Positions 26,437 through 35,913 of a stretch of DNA of 64,000 bases are shown piece by piece. The notes under the pieces are model-generated. The model saw only the letters and a program-made list of their open reading frames with translations, did no database searches and was not told where the DNA came from. Positions within the stretch are counted from its first letter, which is position 1, and the number at the start of each line of letters is the position of its first letter. The DNA is from Sinomonas cellulolyticus (lineage in GTDB: Bacteria > Actinomycetota > Actinomycetes > Actinomycetales > Micrococcaceae), in NCBI RefSeq assembly GCF_014656475.1, contig NZ_BNCM01000001.1, forward strand, positions 372,001 through 436,000. The letters run 5' to 3'. A program made the position numbers and the translations under genes.

Positions 26437-28278
26437 ATGTCTGAATCCGTCAACCTCCCAGCACTCGGTGAAAGCGTCACCGAAGGCACCGTCACCCGCT
26501 GGCTGAAGCAGGTCGGCGACCGCGTCGAGATCGACGAGCCCCTCGTCGAGGTCTCCACCGACAAGGTCGACACCGAGATCCCTTCCCCCGTCGCGGGCAT
26601 CCTCGAGCAGATCCTCGTCGCCGAGGACGAGACCGCCGAGGTCGGGGCGCCGCTCGCGATGATCGGTGACGGCTCGTCCGCGGCGTCCGACGGCGGTGCG
26701 CCCGCCGCTCAGGAGGCGCCGGCCGAGGCCGCGCCGTCGGAGCCCGCCGCGCCGGCCGCGGCCGCGCCGTCGGAGCCGGCCGCGGCGCCCGAGGCGTCCC
26801 AGGCCCCGGCAGCGGAGCAGTCCGCCGCACCGGGCGCCGCCTCCAATGCACCGACCGAGGGCCACGAGGTCAAGCTCCCGGCCCTGGGCGAGAGCGTCAC
26901 GGAGGGCACCGTCACGCGGTGGCTCAAGCAGGTCGGCGAGACCGTCGAGGTCGACGAGCCGCTGCTCGAGGTCTCGACCGACAAGGTCGACACCGAGGTC
27001 CCCTCCCCCGTGGCGGGCACGGTCCTCGAGATCCGTGTCGCGGAAGACGAGACCGCCGAGGTCGGGGCCGTCCTCGCCGTCGTCGGCTCGGGTTCACCGG
27101 CCGCTGGTGGCCAGCAGCAGGCACCCTCGGCCCCCGCCGAGCAGCAGGTCCAGCCGGAGGCACCGGCCCAGCAGGCGGCGGCACCGGCCACTCCGGCGGA
27201 GAAGCCAGCTCCCGCCGAACAGCCCGCCCAGCCCGCAGAGGCTGCCCAGGCGCAGCCCACGCAGGCAGCCCCCACCCAGGCGGCGCAGCCCGCGGCGGCC
27301 CCCGCGCCCGCCGCCCCGGCGGCGAACGCCCAGGGCGGGGAGTCGTCCGGCTACGTCACCCCGCTGGTGCGCAAGCTGGCGAACCAGCACGGCATCGACG
27401 TCACCACGCTCACGGGCACCGGCGTCGGCGGCCGCATCCGCAAGCAGGACGTGCTCGCGGCGGTCGACGCGCAGAAGGCCTCCGCAGCCGCACCGCAGCA
27501 GTCGGCGGCTTCCGCCGCACCGGCTGCCGCGCCGGCCCAGCCGGCGGCCTCCTCGCTGCGTGGCACCACGGAGAAGGCACCCCGCATCCGTCAGGTCATT
27601 GCGCGGCGCATGCGCGAATCGCTGGACACCTCGACCCAGCTCACGCAGGTGCACGAGATCGACATGACCAAGGTCGCCAAGCTCCGCGCTCGTGCCAAGG
27701 ACCAGTTCCGGGCGCAGAACGGCACCAAGCTGACCTACCTGCCCTTCATCGCGAAGGCCGTCGCCGAGGCACTCAAGCAGCACCCCAAGCTGAACGCCGA
27801 GTACGACGAGGAGAACCAGCAGATCACGTACCACAACGCGGAGCACCTCGCGATCGCGGTGGACACGGACAAGGGCCTCCTCGTCCCGGTGATCAGCAAC
27901 GCGGGCGATCTGAACCTCGCAGGCCTGGCCGGGCGCATCGCTGACGTTGCCGCACGCACGCGCAGCAACAAGATCGGGCCGGACGAGCTCTCCGGGGGCA
28001 CGTTCAGCATCACGAACATCGGTTCCGTCGGCGCCCTGTTCGACACCCCGATCATCAACCAGCCCCAGGTCGCGATCCTCGGCACGGGAGCCATCGTCAA
28101 GCGCCCGTGGGTCTCGCAGAACGCGGAGGGCGACGACGTCATCTCGATCCGCTCGATGATGTACCTCTCGCTCACGTACGACCACCGTCTCGTGGACGGC
28201 GCCGATGCAGGACGCTTCCTGCAGACGCTCCGCAAGCGCCTCGAAGAGGGCGCGTTCGAGGCCGATCTGGGCCTCTGA
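26437..28278 (+). CDS. sucB: 2-oxo acid dehydrogenase E2 (dihydrolipoamide acyltransferase)
   Basis: 613 residues. Two nearly identical lipoyl domains carry lipoyl-Lys43 and Lys183 in the motif STDKVDTE. They are joined by long Ala/Pro/Glu linkers. A peripheral-subunit-binding domain starts near residue 305 ([19 protein letters not shown]). The C-terminal acyltransferase domain has catalytic His583 in [16 protein letters not shown]. Annotated relatives are called SucB, but in actinobacteria this E2 often serves pyruvate dehydrogenase, since 2-oxoglutarate decarboxylation uses a fused E1-E2; the substrate is thus uncertain. AAGGAG lies shortly upstream of the ATG. Confidence 0.93.
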   Translation: MSESVNLPALGESVTEGTVTRWLKQVGDRVEIDEPLVEVSTDKVDTEIPSPVAGILEQILVAEDETAEVGAPLAMIGDGSSAASDGGAPAAQEAPAEAAPSEPAAPAAAAPSEPAAAPEASQAPAAEQSAAPGAASNAPTEGHEVKLPALGESVTEGTVTRWLKQVGETVEVDEPLLEVSTDKVDTEVPSPVAGTVLEIRVAEDETAEVGAVLAVVGSGSPAAGGQQQAPSAPAEQQVQPEAPAQQAAAPATPAEKPAPAEQPAQPAEAAQAQPTQAAPTQAAQPAAAPAPAAPAANAQGGESSGYVTPLVRKLANQHGIDVTTLTGTGVGGRIRKQDVLAAVDAQKASAAAPQQSAASAAPAAAPAQPAASSLRGTTEKAPRIRQVIARRMRESLDTSTQLTQVHEIDMTKVAKLRARAKDQFRAQNGTKLTYLPFIAKAVAEALKQHPKLNAEYDEENQQITYHNAEHLAIAVDTDKGLLVPVISNAGDLNLAGLAGRIADVAARTRSNKIGPDELSGGTFSITNIGSVGALFDTPIINQPQVAILGTGAIVKRPWVSQNAEGDDVISIRSMMYLSLTYDHRLVDGADAGRFLQTLRKRLEEGAFEADLGL

Positions 28279-28309
28279 TCCGGGGCCCGGCGCCTCTCCT
28301 GAGGCCGCC

Positions 28310-28362
28310 AACGCGCGACGGCGCCTGCTCCCCTTGCGGGGGCCGGCGCCGTCGCGCGTTTT
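28310..28362 (+). terminator. Terminator after sucB
   Basis: Perfect 16-bp stem (28310-28325 with 28345-28360) containing the GCGACGGCGCC motif, followed by TTTTCGTT. Confidence 0.85.
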
Positions 28363-28423
28363 CGTTACCCAGTTGGGATCCACGTAGGCCACCGAACGGT
28401 CGGGAGGGCCGTGCGCCCCGCAC

Positions 28424-28429
28424 TAGACT
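28424..28429 (+). promoter_or_regulatory. Putative -10 box, leaderless
   Basis: TAGACT ends 6 nt before the ATG at 28436. No ribosome-binding site is placed correctly for this start. Confidence 0.5.
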
Positions 28430-28435
28430 CGGGGC

Positions 28436-28816
28436 ATGACTGTCGTCCTGAGCATTGTCGTCTTCCTGCACGTCGTCGGTGCGGCCATGATCGTTGGCCC
28501 CTGGATCGCGAACATGAAGAATCCCACCGTCGGTGCCCGGCAGTTCGACGGTGCCATGACCCAGCTCGTCACGGGCATCATCCTCGTGGGCCTCATCACC
28601 GTCCTCTCCAAGCAGGCGGACAGCGGCGTCCAGCCGCTGGACACCAACCTGTACATCAAGCTCACGTTCAAGTTCGTCATCGCGGTCGTCGTCGGCGCCC
28701 TCGCGTTCGTGGGCAACCGCCGGCGCAAGTCCGGTGAGAAGGTCGCCCCGGGCCTCGCGCACGGCGTGGGCGGCCTCGCCCTGCTCAACATCGCCATAGC
28801 GACGATCTGGCAGTAG
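28436..28816 (+). CDS. Small integral membrane protein of unknown function
   Basis: 126 residues with four predicted membrane helices (about 2-22, 40-60, 75-97 and 107-125). Helix 1 has an intramembrane HVVGAAMIVGPW motif; the loop DTNLYIKLTFKF is amphipathic. It resembles small DUF2269/CopD-like membrane proteins in layout, but I cannot assign a family with confidence. It is flanked by terminators on both sides and has its own putative promoter, so it is monocistronic. Confidence 0.75.
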   Translation: MTVVLSIVVFLHVVGAAMIVGPWIANMKNPTVGARQFDGAMTQLVTGIILVGLITVLSKQADSGVQPLDTNLYIKLTFKFVIAVVVGALAFVGNRRRKSGEKVAPGLAHGVGGLALLNIAIATIWQ

Positions 28817-28837
28817 CCCGTCCGGCGGCTCGTCCGC

Positions 28838-28882
28838 GGCCCCGTCGCATCGGTGACAGCACCGGCGGCGGGGCCTTCTTTG
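28838..28882 (+). terminator. Terminator after the small membrane protein gene
   Basis: An 11-bp stem with one mismatch (GGCCCCGTCGC / GCGGCGGGGCC) encloses an inner stem CGGTG/CACCG and is followed by TTCTTTGT. Confidence 0.75.
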
Positions 28883-28956
28883 TGCCTAGGATGGGCGAGG
28901 ACGACGCAGCCGCTTGGCTGTGCCGCGGCACACCGACCACGGAGCAAGGAGCACTC

Positions 28957-29385
28957 ATGGCTACGATCCGCAACGCGCACACCGTCTGGAACGGCACCCT
29001 CATGGAGGGGTCCGGGCAGACCACCCTCGACTCGTCCGGCCTCGGCACTTACGACGTCACCTGGAAGGCCCGCAGCGAGGACGCCAACGGCAAGACCAGC
29101 CCGGAGGAGCTCATCGCCGCCGCGCATTCGGCGTGCTTCTCGATGGCGTTCAGCAACGGCCTCGCGGAGGCCGGCTACACGGCCACCGAGATCACCACGA
29201 AGGCTGCAGTCGACTTCGTGCCCGGCAAGGGCATCCAGACCAGCAAGCTCACGGTCACCGCGAAGGTCCCCGGCATCTCCGAGGACGAGTTCCAGAAGAT
29301 CGCCGACGGCGCCAAGGCCGGCTGCCCGGTGAGCCAGGCCCTCGCGGGCATCACCATCACGCTCGACGCCACGCTCGAGGCCTGA
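28957..29385 (+). CDS. OsmC family peroxiredoxin
   Basis: 142 residues. A thiol peroxidase of the OsmC/Ohr superfamily that reduces organic hydroperoxides in the cytoplasm. The two redox cysteines are in AHSACFSMAFS and AGCPVSQAL, and the N-terminal WNG motif is present. The start is the ATG at 28957, with AAGGAG 5 nt upstream; the longer open frame from 28882 is not supported. A possible -10 TAGGAT lies at 28887-28892. Spacing to the upstream terminator implies its own transcript. Confidence 0.92.
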   Translation: MATIRNAHTVWNGTLMEGSGQTTLDSSGLGTYDVTWKARSEDANGKTSPEELIAAAHSACFSMAFSNGLAEAGYTATEITTKAAVDFVPGKGIQTSKLTVTAKVPGISEDEFQKIADGAKAGCPVSQALAGITITLDATLEA

Positions 29386-29429
29386 CCTCCCCACCGCGCT
29401 GGCCCGGAGTGCCCCGGGCCAGAACACCC

Positions 29430-29464
29430 CGAGGGCCCCTCTCCGCATCGGAGAGGGGCCCTCG
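29430..29464. terminator. Bidirectional terminator between OsmC and tricorn genes
   Basis: Perfect 16-bp stem (29430-29445 with 29449-29464) and a CAT loop between convergent genes. Confidence 0.85.
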
Positions 29465-29532
29465 TGGCGCCCTGGCCTCCTGGCGCGAGGGCCTACCCGG
29501 CCTCGGCCCTCTCGGGACGGGCCCAGGGGCGC

Positions 29533-32500
29533 TCAGCCCTCGTAGGCCGGAACGGCCTCGGCGGCGGCGAGGTCCTGTGGGCGGGGCGGCAGCGGCGCGG
29601 GCCGGACGGACCGGTAGCCCTCCCGGGCGGGCGGCCGCTGGGTCGGGATCTCCACGAGCATTTCCTTGAGCACCCCGATCCCGTGCTCGAGCTGGGGGTC
29701 GATGCCCGCGGCATAGGCCTGGGGCGGGTAGGCGACCTCGATGTCCGGCTCGACGCCGAAGTTCTCGACGCCCCATCCGATGCCGCCCTCGAACCACGTC
29801 GCGTAGCGGGGCTGGCTCACGCCCGTGCCGTCGGCGAGCTTGAAGCGGTTGTCGATGCCGATGACCCCGCCCCACGTCCTCGTCCCGACGACGGGGCCGA
29901 TCCCCCGCAGCTTGCCGACCTGGGTGATGATGTCGCCGTCCGAGCCGGCGAACTCGTCTGCGAGGATCACCACTGGGCCGCGCGGCGCCTGGCGCGGATA
30001 GGTCCGCGGCTGTTCCCCGCGCGGCATGCTCCACCCGGTCACTCGGCGCCCGATGAGCTCGGCGACGAGCTGGGATGTGTGGCCGCCGCGGTTGCGGCGC
30101 ACGTCGACGATGAGGGCATCCAGCGCGGTCTCCGTGTCGAGGTCGCGGTGGAGCTGGGCCCAGCCGCGGGCCGCCATGTCCGGGACATGGAGATAGCCGA
30201 AACGTCCTTCCGAGGCCTCGCGGACGAGCCTGCGGTTCGCCTGCACCCAATCCTGGTACCGGAGGCGCTCCTCGTCCCGGATGGGCACGACGGCGATGCG
30301 CCGGCTCTGGCCCGCGGCCTCACCGTGCCCGGCACCGTTGACCATCGTGAGCTCGACGACCTTGCCCGCCGAGCCGGCCAACGCGATCGCCGGGCCGAAG
30401 TCCGGGGTGAGGGGAACGCCGTCGACCTCGAGGAGCCGATCCCCGGGCCGCACGTCGGCACCGGGCGAGGCGAGCGGCGAGGCGGCGAGCGGGTCGGAGG
30501 ACTCGCTGGCGAGCACGCGGCGTACCACCCAGCCGCCGTCGAAGTCGAACTCCCCGCCGAGGCGGCCTTGTCCGCCGGCGCCGGGCTCGGTCACGGGGGC
30601 AGGGGTGACGTAGGCGTGCGAGGTGCCCAGCTCCCCGTGCATCTCCCACAGGAGGTCCACGAGGTCGTCATGGGAGCCGAGCCGGTCCACGAGGGGGCGG
30701 TAGCGGTCCCGGACCGCGTCCCAGTCTGCCCCGGCCATGTCCTGGGTCCAGTAGAAGTCCCGCTGGAGCCGCCAGGCTTCGTCGAAGGCCTGGGCCCAGA
30801 CCGCGGCCGGGTCCAGACGGACGCGGATGCGGGCAAGGTCTACCTCGACGTGCTCGGCATGCCCGTCCTCGGCCTGCCGGTCGCTCGGCACGCTGTGGAC
30901 CCCCCGCTCCCGCACGTAGACGACGCGCGAGCCGTCGGCGCTGAGCCGGTACCGTTCCAGCGCCCCCACGATGGTGGTCTCGACCCCGGTGCCGAGGTCG
31001 AGCCGGTGCAGGGTCGGGGCCACGTCCTTGTCGCCGGGCTTCGCCTTGCCCTCTCCGGTGGCCCCGGCGAGGTCCTGCGACATCCACAGGAGAGCGCCAG
31101 GGGGCGCGGTGAGCTGCGAGTAGTTGCCCTGGCGCACCGGCACGGCCGTGATCCGGTGCTGGATGCCCTCGAGATCGACGGCGACCTCCGGCACGGTGCC
31201 CGCTCCCCCGTCGCCCCCGGACGCTTGAGGGTCAGCATCGGTCTCGGGACGTGTCCCGGCGGCGTCGGCCGCCGACCCGAACTCCGCCACGCGCGGGCCG
31301 AAGGGGCTCGCCGTGGTGGCCGAAAGCGGCACGATGTAGGGCTTGATCGGGCTCGGGAACGCAAGGTCGAACGAATGGCCGTCGTAGACGGGATCGAAGC
31401 TGCGGCCGGACAGGAACGCGAGGTACTTCCCGTCGGGGCTGAACGCGGGCGAGGCATCCCAGAAGCGGCCGTCCGTGACGTCGGCGACCCTGCCCGTCTC
31501 CCGGTTCGCGAGGCGCACCTTGGAACGGGAGCCGAAGGCCGTCACGGGTTCGCTCCACGCGAGCCAGCGGGAGTCCGGGCTCCACGCGAGCTGCTCGATG
31601 GACCCTTCCGAGACGGTGCTGATGGTCGTCGCGGTCCCCTGCTCCACATCCACGAGGTGCACGTCGCCGAACGCTGTGCCGACTGCGATGTACCGCGCGT
31701 CGGGGCTGGGCACGAGCTCCGCGGCGCGGTGGCCGGTCGGCAGCGCGATGCGGCGCAGGCTGGGCAGCGCGTCGGCCTCCTCCGGTGCCGCCGGGGCGAT
31801 TGTCCGGGCAGGCACCGCGTAGGAGCGGAAGGCCGCACGCGCCGCGTGGGCTGCGGCTGAGGACACCGCCGGGCCGCCCTGGACCTCCGTCTGCGACCCC
31901 GCGGCGCCGGCTGGGGCAGGCGCGGCGTCGTCGCTGCGGACGGCTCCGGCGTCGAGTCCTCCCCGGCCGAGAGCGGAGACTGGTCGCGGGAGGCCGTCCG
32001 CCGGCGGGGCTGCGGTCCCGCGGGACTCCACGGCCCCGGGGAACGGCAGCGCCGTGGAGTCGGGAGTTCCCCGGCTGGCCTGGCTCGCGGCACCGGCCGA
32101 CGCTGCCCCGGCCGGCGCTGCGCCGCTCCTGAGACGACGGATGAAGAGCCCCTCCTCGCCGTCGTGGTCTGCGATGAACGCCACGGCGTCGTCGCCGAGG
32201 GGGCGGGCGAGGCGGGCGCGCACGCCCGGAGTCGCCTCCACCACCCGCGAGGGGCCGTCGCGGTGGGTGAGCCAATGGACCGTGCCGTGGGACTCGACGA
32301 CGCTCGCACGCCCGTCCGCCGTCGGCATGACGTCCCCGAGGTGACGCCCGACGGCGAGCGGCACCGTGCGCCGGGACGTCGACGCCGAGGCGAGCGCCAC
32401 CTCGAGGCGACGCGGCTCGGCGTCGAGGCTGTCCAGGAGCCAGAGCTGGCCAGCGCTGTCGAAGACGATCCGGCGGCCGTCGGTGCTGGCGTGACGGACG

Positions 32501-33210
32501 TAGAAATGATCGAAATCGGTGTGCCGACGGAGGTCTGCGCCCGTGCGGTCCACCGAGTAGAGGTTTCCGACGCCCTCATGGTCTGAGAGGAACGCGATGC
32601 GCCCCTCGATCCACATCGGGTCGGACAGGTTGCCCTCGAGGGTCGGGGCGAGCCGGCGGAACTCTCCCCCGCCGTCGGGGTCGATCCAGAGCTTTCCGGC
32701 CGCGCCGCCCCGGTACCGCTTCCAGTGCGCCGGCTCCTTCGACAGCACGCTGCCCAGCACGACGGGCCGGTCGTCCCCGACGCTGGGCCCGTAGGCGACC
32801 GAGTCCACGGGCCCGTAGGGCAGCTCCTCGAGCCATCCGCCGTCGAGCGGAATGGTGTAGGCGTGGGTGTGGCGGCTGTCCGGCTGGTTGTGCGCGCTCA
32901 TGACGATAACGCGCCCGTCCGGTGCGAATCCCTTGACCCGTGTGGTGGAGTGGCCGAACCAGGTCAGCTGGCGGAATCCGCCGCCGTCGACGTCCGCTGA
33001 GACCACCTCGGGCGCGCTGCCCTGCACCACCGTCCAGACGACCTTGCCGCCGTCGGGAGCGAAACGCGGGTTGCGCGCGGGCAGGCCGAGCGAGGACAGC
33101 CGCCACGCGCGGCCGCCGCCCACGGGTGCGAGCCAGACGTCATCCTCGGCGACGAAGGCCACGAGGTCCCCATGTATGTGGGGATAGCGGAAGTAGCTGG
33201 AGCCAGTCAT
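29533..33210 (-). CDS. Tricorn-like protease (S41 family)
   Basis: About 1225 residues. Cytosolic protease that degrades oligopeptides downstream of larger proteases. The N-terminal half consists of WD40-like beta-propeller repeats (for example GEFRRLAPTLEGNLSDPMWI and SPDSRWLAWSEP). A PDZ domain (PGDRLLEVDGVPLTPDFG) and the S41 catalytic core follow. The nucleophile Ser is in LADEFAGSDGDII, preceded by NRGGHTSQLVAELIGRR. An Ala/Pro-rich, low-complexity insert near residues 375-485 sits between propeller blades. The start at ATG 33210 has no usable ribosome-binding site but has TATGAT 6 nt upstream. An upstream in-frame extension to 33366 is rejected. Confidence 0.92.
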   Translation of the reverse strand: MTGSSYFRYPHIHGDLVAFVAEDDVWLAPVGGGRAWRLSSLGLPARNPRFAPDGGKVVWTVVQGSAPEVVSADVDGGGFRQLTWFGHSTTRVKGFAPDGRVIVMSAHNQPDSRHTHAYTIPLDGGWLEELPYGPVDSVAYGPSVGDDRPVVLGSVLSKEPAHWKRYRGGAAGKLWIDPDGGGEFRRLAPTLEGNLSDPMWIEGRIAFLSDHEGVGNLYSVDRTGADLRRHTDFDHFYVRHASTDGRRIVFDSAGQLWLLDSLDAEPRRLEVALASASTSRRTVPLAVGRHLGDVMPTADGRASVVESHGTVHWLTHRDGPSRVVEATPGVRARLARPLGDDAVAFIADHDGEEGLFIRRLRSGAAPAGAASAGAASQASRGTPDSTALPFPGAVESRGTAAPPADGLPRPVSALGRGGLDAGAVRSDDAAPAPAGAAGSQTEVQGGPAVSSAAAHAARAAFRSYAVPARTIAPAAPEEADALPSLRRIALPTGHRAAELVPSPDARYIAVGTAFGDVHLVDVEQGTATTISTVSEGSIEQLAWSPDSRWLAWSEPVTAFGSRSKVRLANRETGRVADVTDGRFWDASPAFSPDGKYLAFLSGRSFDPVYDGHSFDLAFPSPIKPYIVPLSATTASPFGPRVAEFGSAADAAGTRPETDADPQASGGDGGAGTVPEVAVDLEGIQHRITAVPVRQGNYSQLTAPPGALLWMSQDLAGATGEGKAKPGDKDVAPTLHRLDLGTGVETTIVGALERYRLSADGSRVVYVRERGVHSVPSDRQAEDGHAEHVEVDLARIRVRLDPAAVWAQAFDEAWRLQRDFYWTQDMAGADWDAVRDRYRPLVDRLGSHDDLVDLLWEMHGELGTSHAYVTPAPVTEPGAGGQGRLGGEFDFDGGWVVRRVLASESSDPLAASPLASPGADVRPGDRLLEVDGVPLTPDFGPAIALAGSAGKVVELTMVNGAGHGEAAGQSRRIAVVPIRDEERLRYQDWVQANRRLVREASEGRFGYLHVPDMAARGWAQLHRDLDTETALDALIVDVRRNRGGHTSQLVAELIGRRVTGWSMPRGEQPRTYPRQAPRGPVVILADEFAGSDGDIITQVGKLRGIGPVVGTRTWGGVIGIDNRFKLADGTGVSQPRYATWFEGGIGWGVENFGVEPDIEVAYPPQAYAAGIDPQLEHGIGVLKEMLVEIPTQRPPAREGYRSVRPAPLPPRPQDLAAAEAVPAYEG

Positions 33211-33216
33211 TCTCCG

Positions 33217-33222
33217 ATCATA
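33217..33222 (-). promoter_or_regulatory. Putative -10 box of the tricorn gene, leaderless
   Basis: TATGAT on the minus strand ends 6 nt before the ATG at 33210. Confidence 0.5.
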
Positions 33223-33322
33223 GGCAGGGCACCTGTCGGCGACGTGGCATGTCCGGAGGCTCGGCGGCCAGTGTGACGCGCGCCGCATCCCGAGGCTGCC
33301 GCGAGCAGCGGCGGGACGGGCG

Positions 33323-35098
33323 TCACGCGGGAGCGATGGCCGCGACCCTCCAGCTCCCTCCCGCACGCTGCACCACCACCCGGAGCTCCTGGTCCGCCCC
33401 CGAAGGCCGCTCGCCGACGGTCGTCCCGCTGCTGTCCTTCACCGTGTACCCGCTCGTGACCACCCGCGCACGCACGACGGCGATCTCCGCGCCGGCCGCA
33501 CGCGGGGCACCCGGGTCCTGCCTGCTCCCGCCTCCGGCCAGAGGTGCGTCAAGGGATGCGGTCAGCACGCGGGCGCTGAAGCCCTCGAGCTGCTGGCCGT
33601 CCGCGGCCAGGCGGTCCAGCAGTGCGGTGTCGGCGGCGTGGGCTGCTGATCCCGGCGCGTTGACGGCGGCGAGCAGTTCCCGGTCGCGGGCGGCGATCGC
33701 GCGGGCCCGGATCTCGGAGAGTGCCTGGACCGCCTGCACCGGATCCGCGGACTCCGCCGAGTGCCGGAGCCGGTCCGGCAGGGCCGCCCACGAGGCGGGC
33801 CGGACTGCCGCGTCCATGCCGACCTGCTGGGCGGCTATCGCGCCGTCACGTCCAGCGGTCGGCGCGGCTCCGAAGCCCACCCACCACACGAGGGCGAGCA
33901 CAGCGCCGACGGCAGTCGCCGCGGCGCCTGACCAGAGGAGCCAGCGCCGCCGGCCATGGGCGCGGCCGCGACGGTGGGAGCGTGCTCCCCGCCTGTCGGC
34001 CCACGCGCCGCTGGCCTGCGCGCTGGCGGCACGACGTCGGCCGGCGCGTCGGCGTCGTGGCAGTCCGCGGCGACGGCCCAGGGAAAGCAACTGCCGCCGG
34101 CTGCGTTCGGGCTCCCGCCGGCGCGTGATCAGCTGGGGCAGGACGGTGTCGTCCACGGCTGCGGCGAGATCCACGTGCGCGGGCCGGGCACTGCGGAGTA
34201 TCGACCGGGCAAGCTCCTCGGCCGAGGGGCGCTGCCGGGGATCGTCCCGGAGGGCGGCCTCGACGGCCGCGGTGAGCTCCATCGGCACGTCGTCGAGCAG
34301 GAGGGGAAGGGGCGCTCGGGCGTCCGTCGGGGCGGGCGGCGCGCCCGTGAGCGCAAACCAGGCCACCGCTCCGAGGGAGAAGACATCATCGGCGGCGGCG
34401 AGGACCGCGGGACGGAGGGCACCAGCCTCAGCGGGGCGGCCGGCGTCGTGCGTGGAGGCCGGTGTGGACCACGGCGCAGTGAATCCCGGTGTCCCTCCGC
34501 GTTCGACGCCCTCGTCTCCGATCATGCGGCCGAGGCCGAAGTCGGCGAGGAGCGGCTTGCCTTCCACCGTGAAGAGGATGTTCCCGGGCGAGACATCCCC
34601 GTGGGCCGTGCCGTCGGCGTGCAGGGCGGCCAGCGCCTGGGCGATCGGCGCCACCGCCGTCACGCACTCCCCCACGGGCAGACCCCCACGCACCTGCACC
34701 AGTGCCGCGAGCGAGCCTCCCGGAGCGTAGTCGGCCAGGATCGCCACAGCGGGCTGGCCTGATGCTTCAGCAGGCAGTGCCGCATGGACCCGGAGGATGT
34801 GCTCGTGCGGCCGCGCCTGGGCGATGCGGACCTCTTTCCGGGCCCGCTCGAGCAGATCCTGCGCCGGGCGGTCCATGGCGTTGTCGCCGACGATGACCTT
34901 CGCCGCGAACTCCCGGCCGGTAGCGGACTCGCGCACGAGCCACACCGCGCCCGCCCCTCCCGCCCCCAGGGGGCGCAGAGTCTCATAGCCGGGCAGTACC
35001 GGCAGAGGCCCGGGCAAGGCCGCCGAGGCCGATCCCAGATCCCCAATGCCGGACCTGCCCGACGGGTCCGACGGCTGTGGCTGGCGGAGAGCGTCCAT
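33323..35098 (-). CDS. Divergent Ser/Thr protein kinase with one membrane helix
   Basis: 591 residues. An N-terminal Hanks-type kinase domain (about 38-300) has a G-loop LGAGGAGAVW, Lys67 in FAAKVIV, and the metal-binding DFG at 186-188. The catalytic loop is HGDVSPGNILF (166-176), so the Arg of HRD is Gly, and the usual APE is APW (208-210). A basic juxtamembrane stretch and a membrane helix (about 385-410) are followed by an extracytoplasmic domain of about 180 residues of unknown fold. Aspartate and Lys are kept, so activity is possible, but loss of the HRD Arg and APE Glu suggests altered regulation. No partner is evident from neighbours. Confidence 0.85.
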   Translation of the reverse strand: MDALRQPQPSDPSGRSGIGDLGSASAALPGPLPVLPGYETLRPLGAGGAGAVWLVRESATGREFAAKVIVGDNAMDRPAQDLLERARKEVRIAQARPHEHILRVHAALPAEASGQPAVAILADYAPGGSLAALVQVRGGLPVGECVTAVAPIAQALAALHADGTAHGDVSPGNILFTVEGKPLLADFGLGRMIGDEGVERGGTPGFTAPWSTPASTHDAGRPAEAGALRPAVLAAADDVFSLGAVAWFALTGAPPAPTDARAPLPLLLDDVPMELTAAVEAALRDDPRQRPSAEELARSILRSARPAHVDLAAAVDDTVLPQLITRRREPERSRRQLLSLGRRRGLPRRRRAGRRRAASAQASGAWADRRGARSHRRGRAHGRRRWLLWSGAAATAVGAVLALVWWVGFGAAPTAGRDGAIAAQQVGMDAAVRPASWAALPDRLRHSAESADPVQAVQALSEIRARAIAARDRELLAAVNAPGSAAHAADTALLDRLAADGQQLEGFSARVLTASLDAPLAGGGSRQDPGAPRAAGAEIAVVRARVVTSGYTVKDSSGTTVGERPSGADQELRVVVQRAGGSWRVAAIAPA

Positions 35099-35104
35099 GG
35101 CTCA

Positions 35105-35110
35105 TGTCTA
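35105..35110 (-). promoter_or_regulatory. Putative -10 box of the kinase gene, leaderless
   Basis: TAGACA on the minus strand ends 6 nt before the ATG at 35098. Confidence 0.45.
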
Positions 35111-35137
35111 CCGCAGATCCGGTGAGAGCCTCGGAAG

Positions 35138-35146
35138 TTATCCACA
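35138..35146 (+). promoter_or_regulatory. Consensus DnaA box
   Basis: TTATCCACA is a perfect match to the DnaA-box consensus TTATNCACA, in the divergent kinase-lipB intergenic region. I see no second box in the window, so this is not an origin. Confidence 0.55.
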
Positions 35147-35201
35147 GGCAGCCGCGGTGCGACCCTCGTCACAGTCTTCGGGGGCCGACGGGGCCGAGGA
35201 C

Positions 35202-35207
35202 TAAGCT
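35202..35207 (+). promoter_or_regulatory. Putative -10 box of lipB, leaderless
   Basis: TAAGCT ends 7 nt before the ATG at 35215. A GAGGA exists but lies 14 nt upstream, beyond this box. Confidence 0.45.
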
Positions 35208-35214
35208 TGTCCCC

Positions 35215-35913
35215 ATGACTCTTGCGTTCACCCGGCTGGGGCTCGCGCCTGACTATGTCGAGTACTCCGACGGTCTGGCCGCCCAGCGCGAGCTCCACGA
35301 CGGCGTGGTGGCGGGAACCGCCCCCAGCACTGTCCTCCTCCTCGAGCACTCCCCCGTGTACACGGCAGGAAAGCGCACCGAGGACCACGAGCGTCCCCTC
35401 GATGGCACCCCCGTGATCCCCGTCGACCGCGGCGGCAAGCTCACGTGGCACGGGCCGGGCCAGCTCGTGGGCTACCCCATCGTCCGGCTGGCCGAGCCCC
35501 GCGCGATCCGGGCCTATGTCGAGCTCCTCGAAGACGTCATGATCACGGTCATCTCCGAGTACGGGATCAAGGCCGAGCACGTCGACGGCCGCTCCGGCGT
35601 CTGGGTGCGCGCCGACGAGCGCGGCGGCGACCGGAAGATCGCCGCAATCGGCATCAGCGTCCATGACGGCGTCACCGGCCACGGGTTCGCCATCAATGCG
35701 AGCAACAGCCTCGAGCCGTACAGCCAGATCATCGCGTGTGGGATCACGGACGCGGGGACGACCACGATCTCGGCCGAGTGCGGCCGCCTGGTCACGCCGA
35801 CCGACATCATCGACCGCATCACCGAGGAGCTCTCCCGCCGTGCGGACGAGTTCGTCGCCCAGACCGAAGCGGTCCCCGCCGCGCCGGCGCAGAACGAAGG
35901 AGCACTCGCATGA
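35215..35913 (+). CDS. lipB: Octanoyl-[acyl-carrier protein]:protein N-octanoyltransferase
   Basis: 232 residues. Transfers octanoyl groups from acyl carrier protein to the lipoyl-domain lysine, the first step of lipoate synthesis. Family motifs: [19 protein letters not shown] and [21 protein letters not shown]; the catalytic Cys is in SQIIACGIT and the conserved Lys in DRKIAAIG. The start at 35215 fits the conserved N-terminus [10 protein letters not shown]. Its TGA overlaps the lipA ATG (ATGA), so the two are translationally coupled. Its likely substrate is the two-lipoyl E2 encoded at 26437-28278. Confidence 0.96.
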   Translation: MTLAFTRLGLAPDYVEYSDGLAAQRELHDGVVAGTAPSTVLLLEHSPVYTAGKRTEDHERPLDGTPVIPVDRGGKLTWHGPGQLVGYPIVRLAEPRAIRAYVELLEDVMITVISEYGIKAEHVDGRSGVWVRADERGGDRKIAAIGISVHDGVTGHGFAINASNSLEPYSQIIACGITDAGTTTISAECGRLVTPTDIIDRITEELSRRADEFVAQTEAVPAAPAQNEGALA

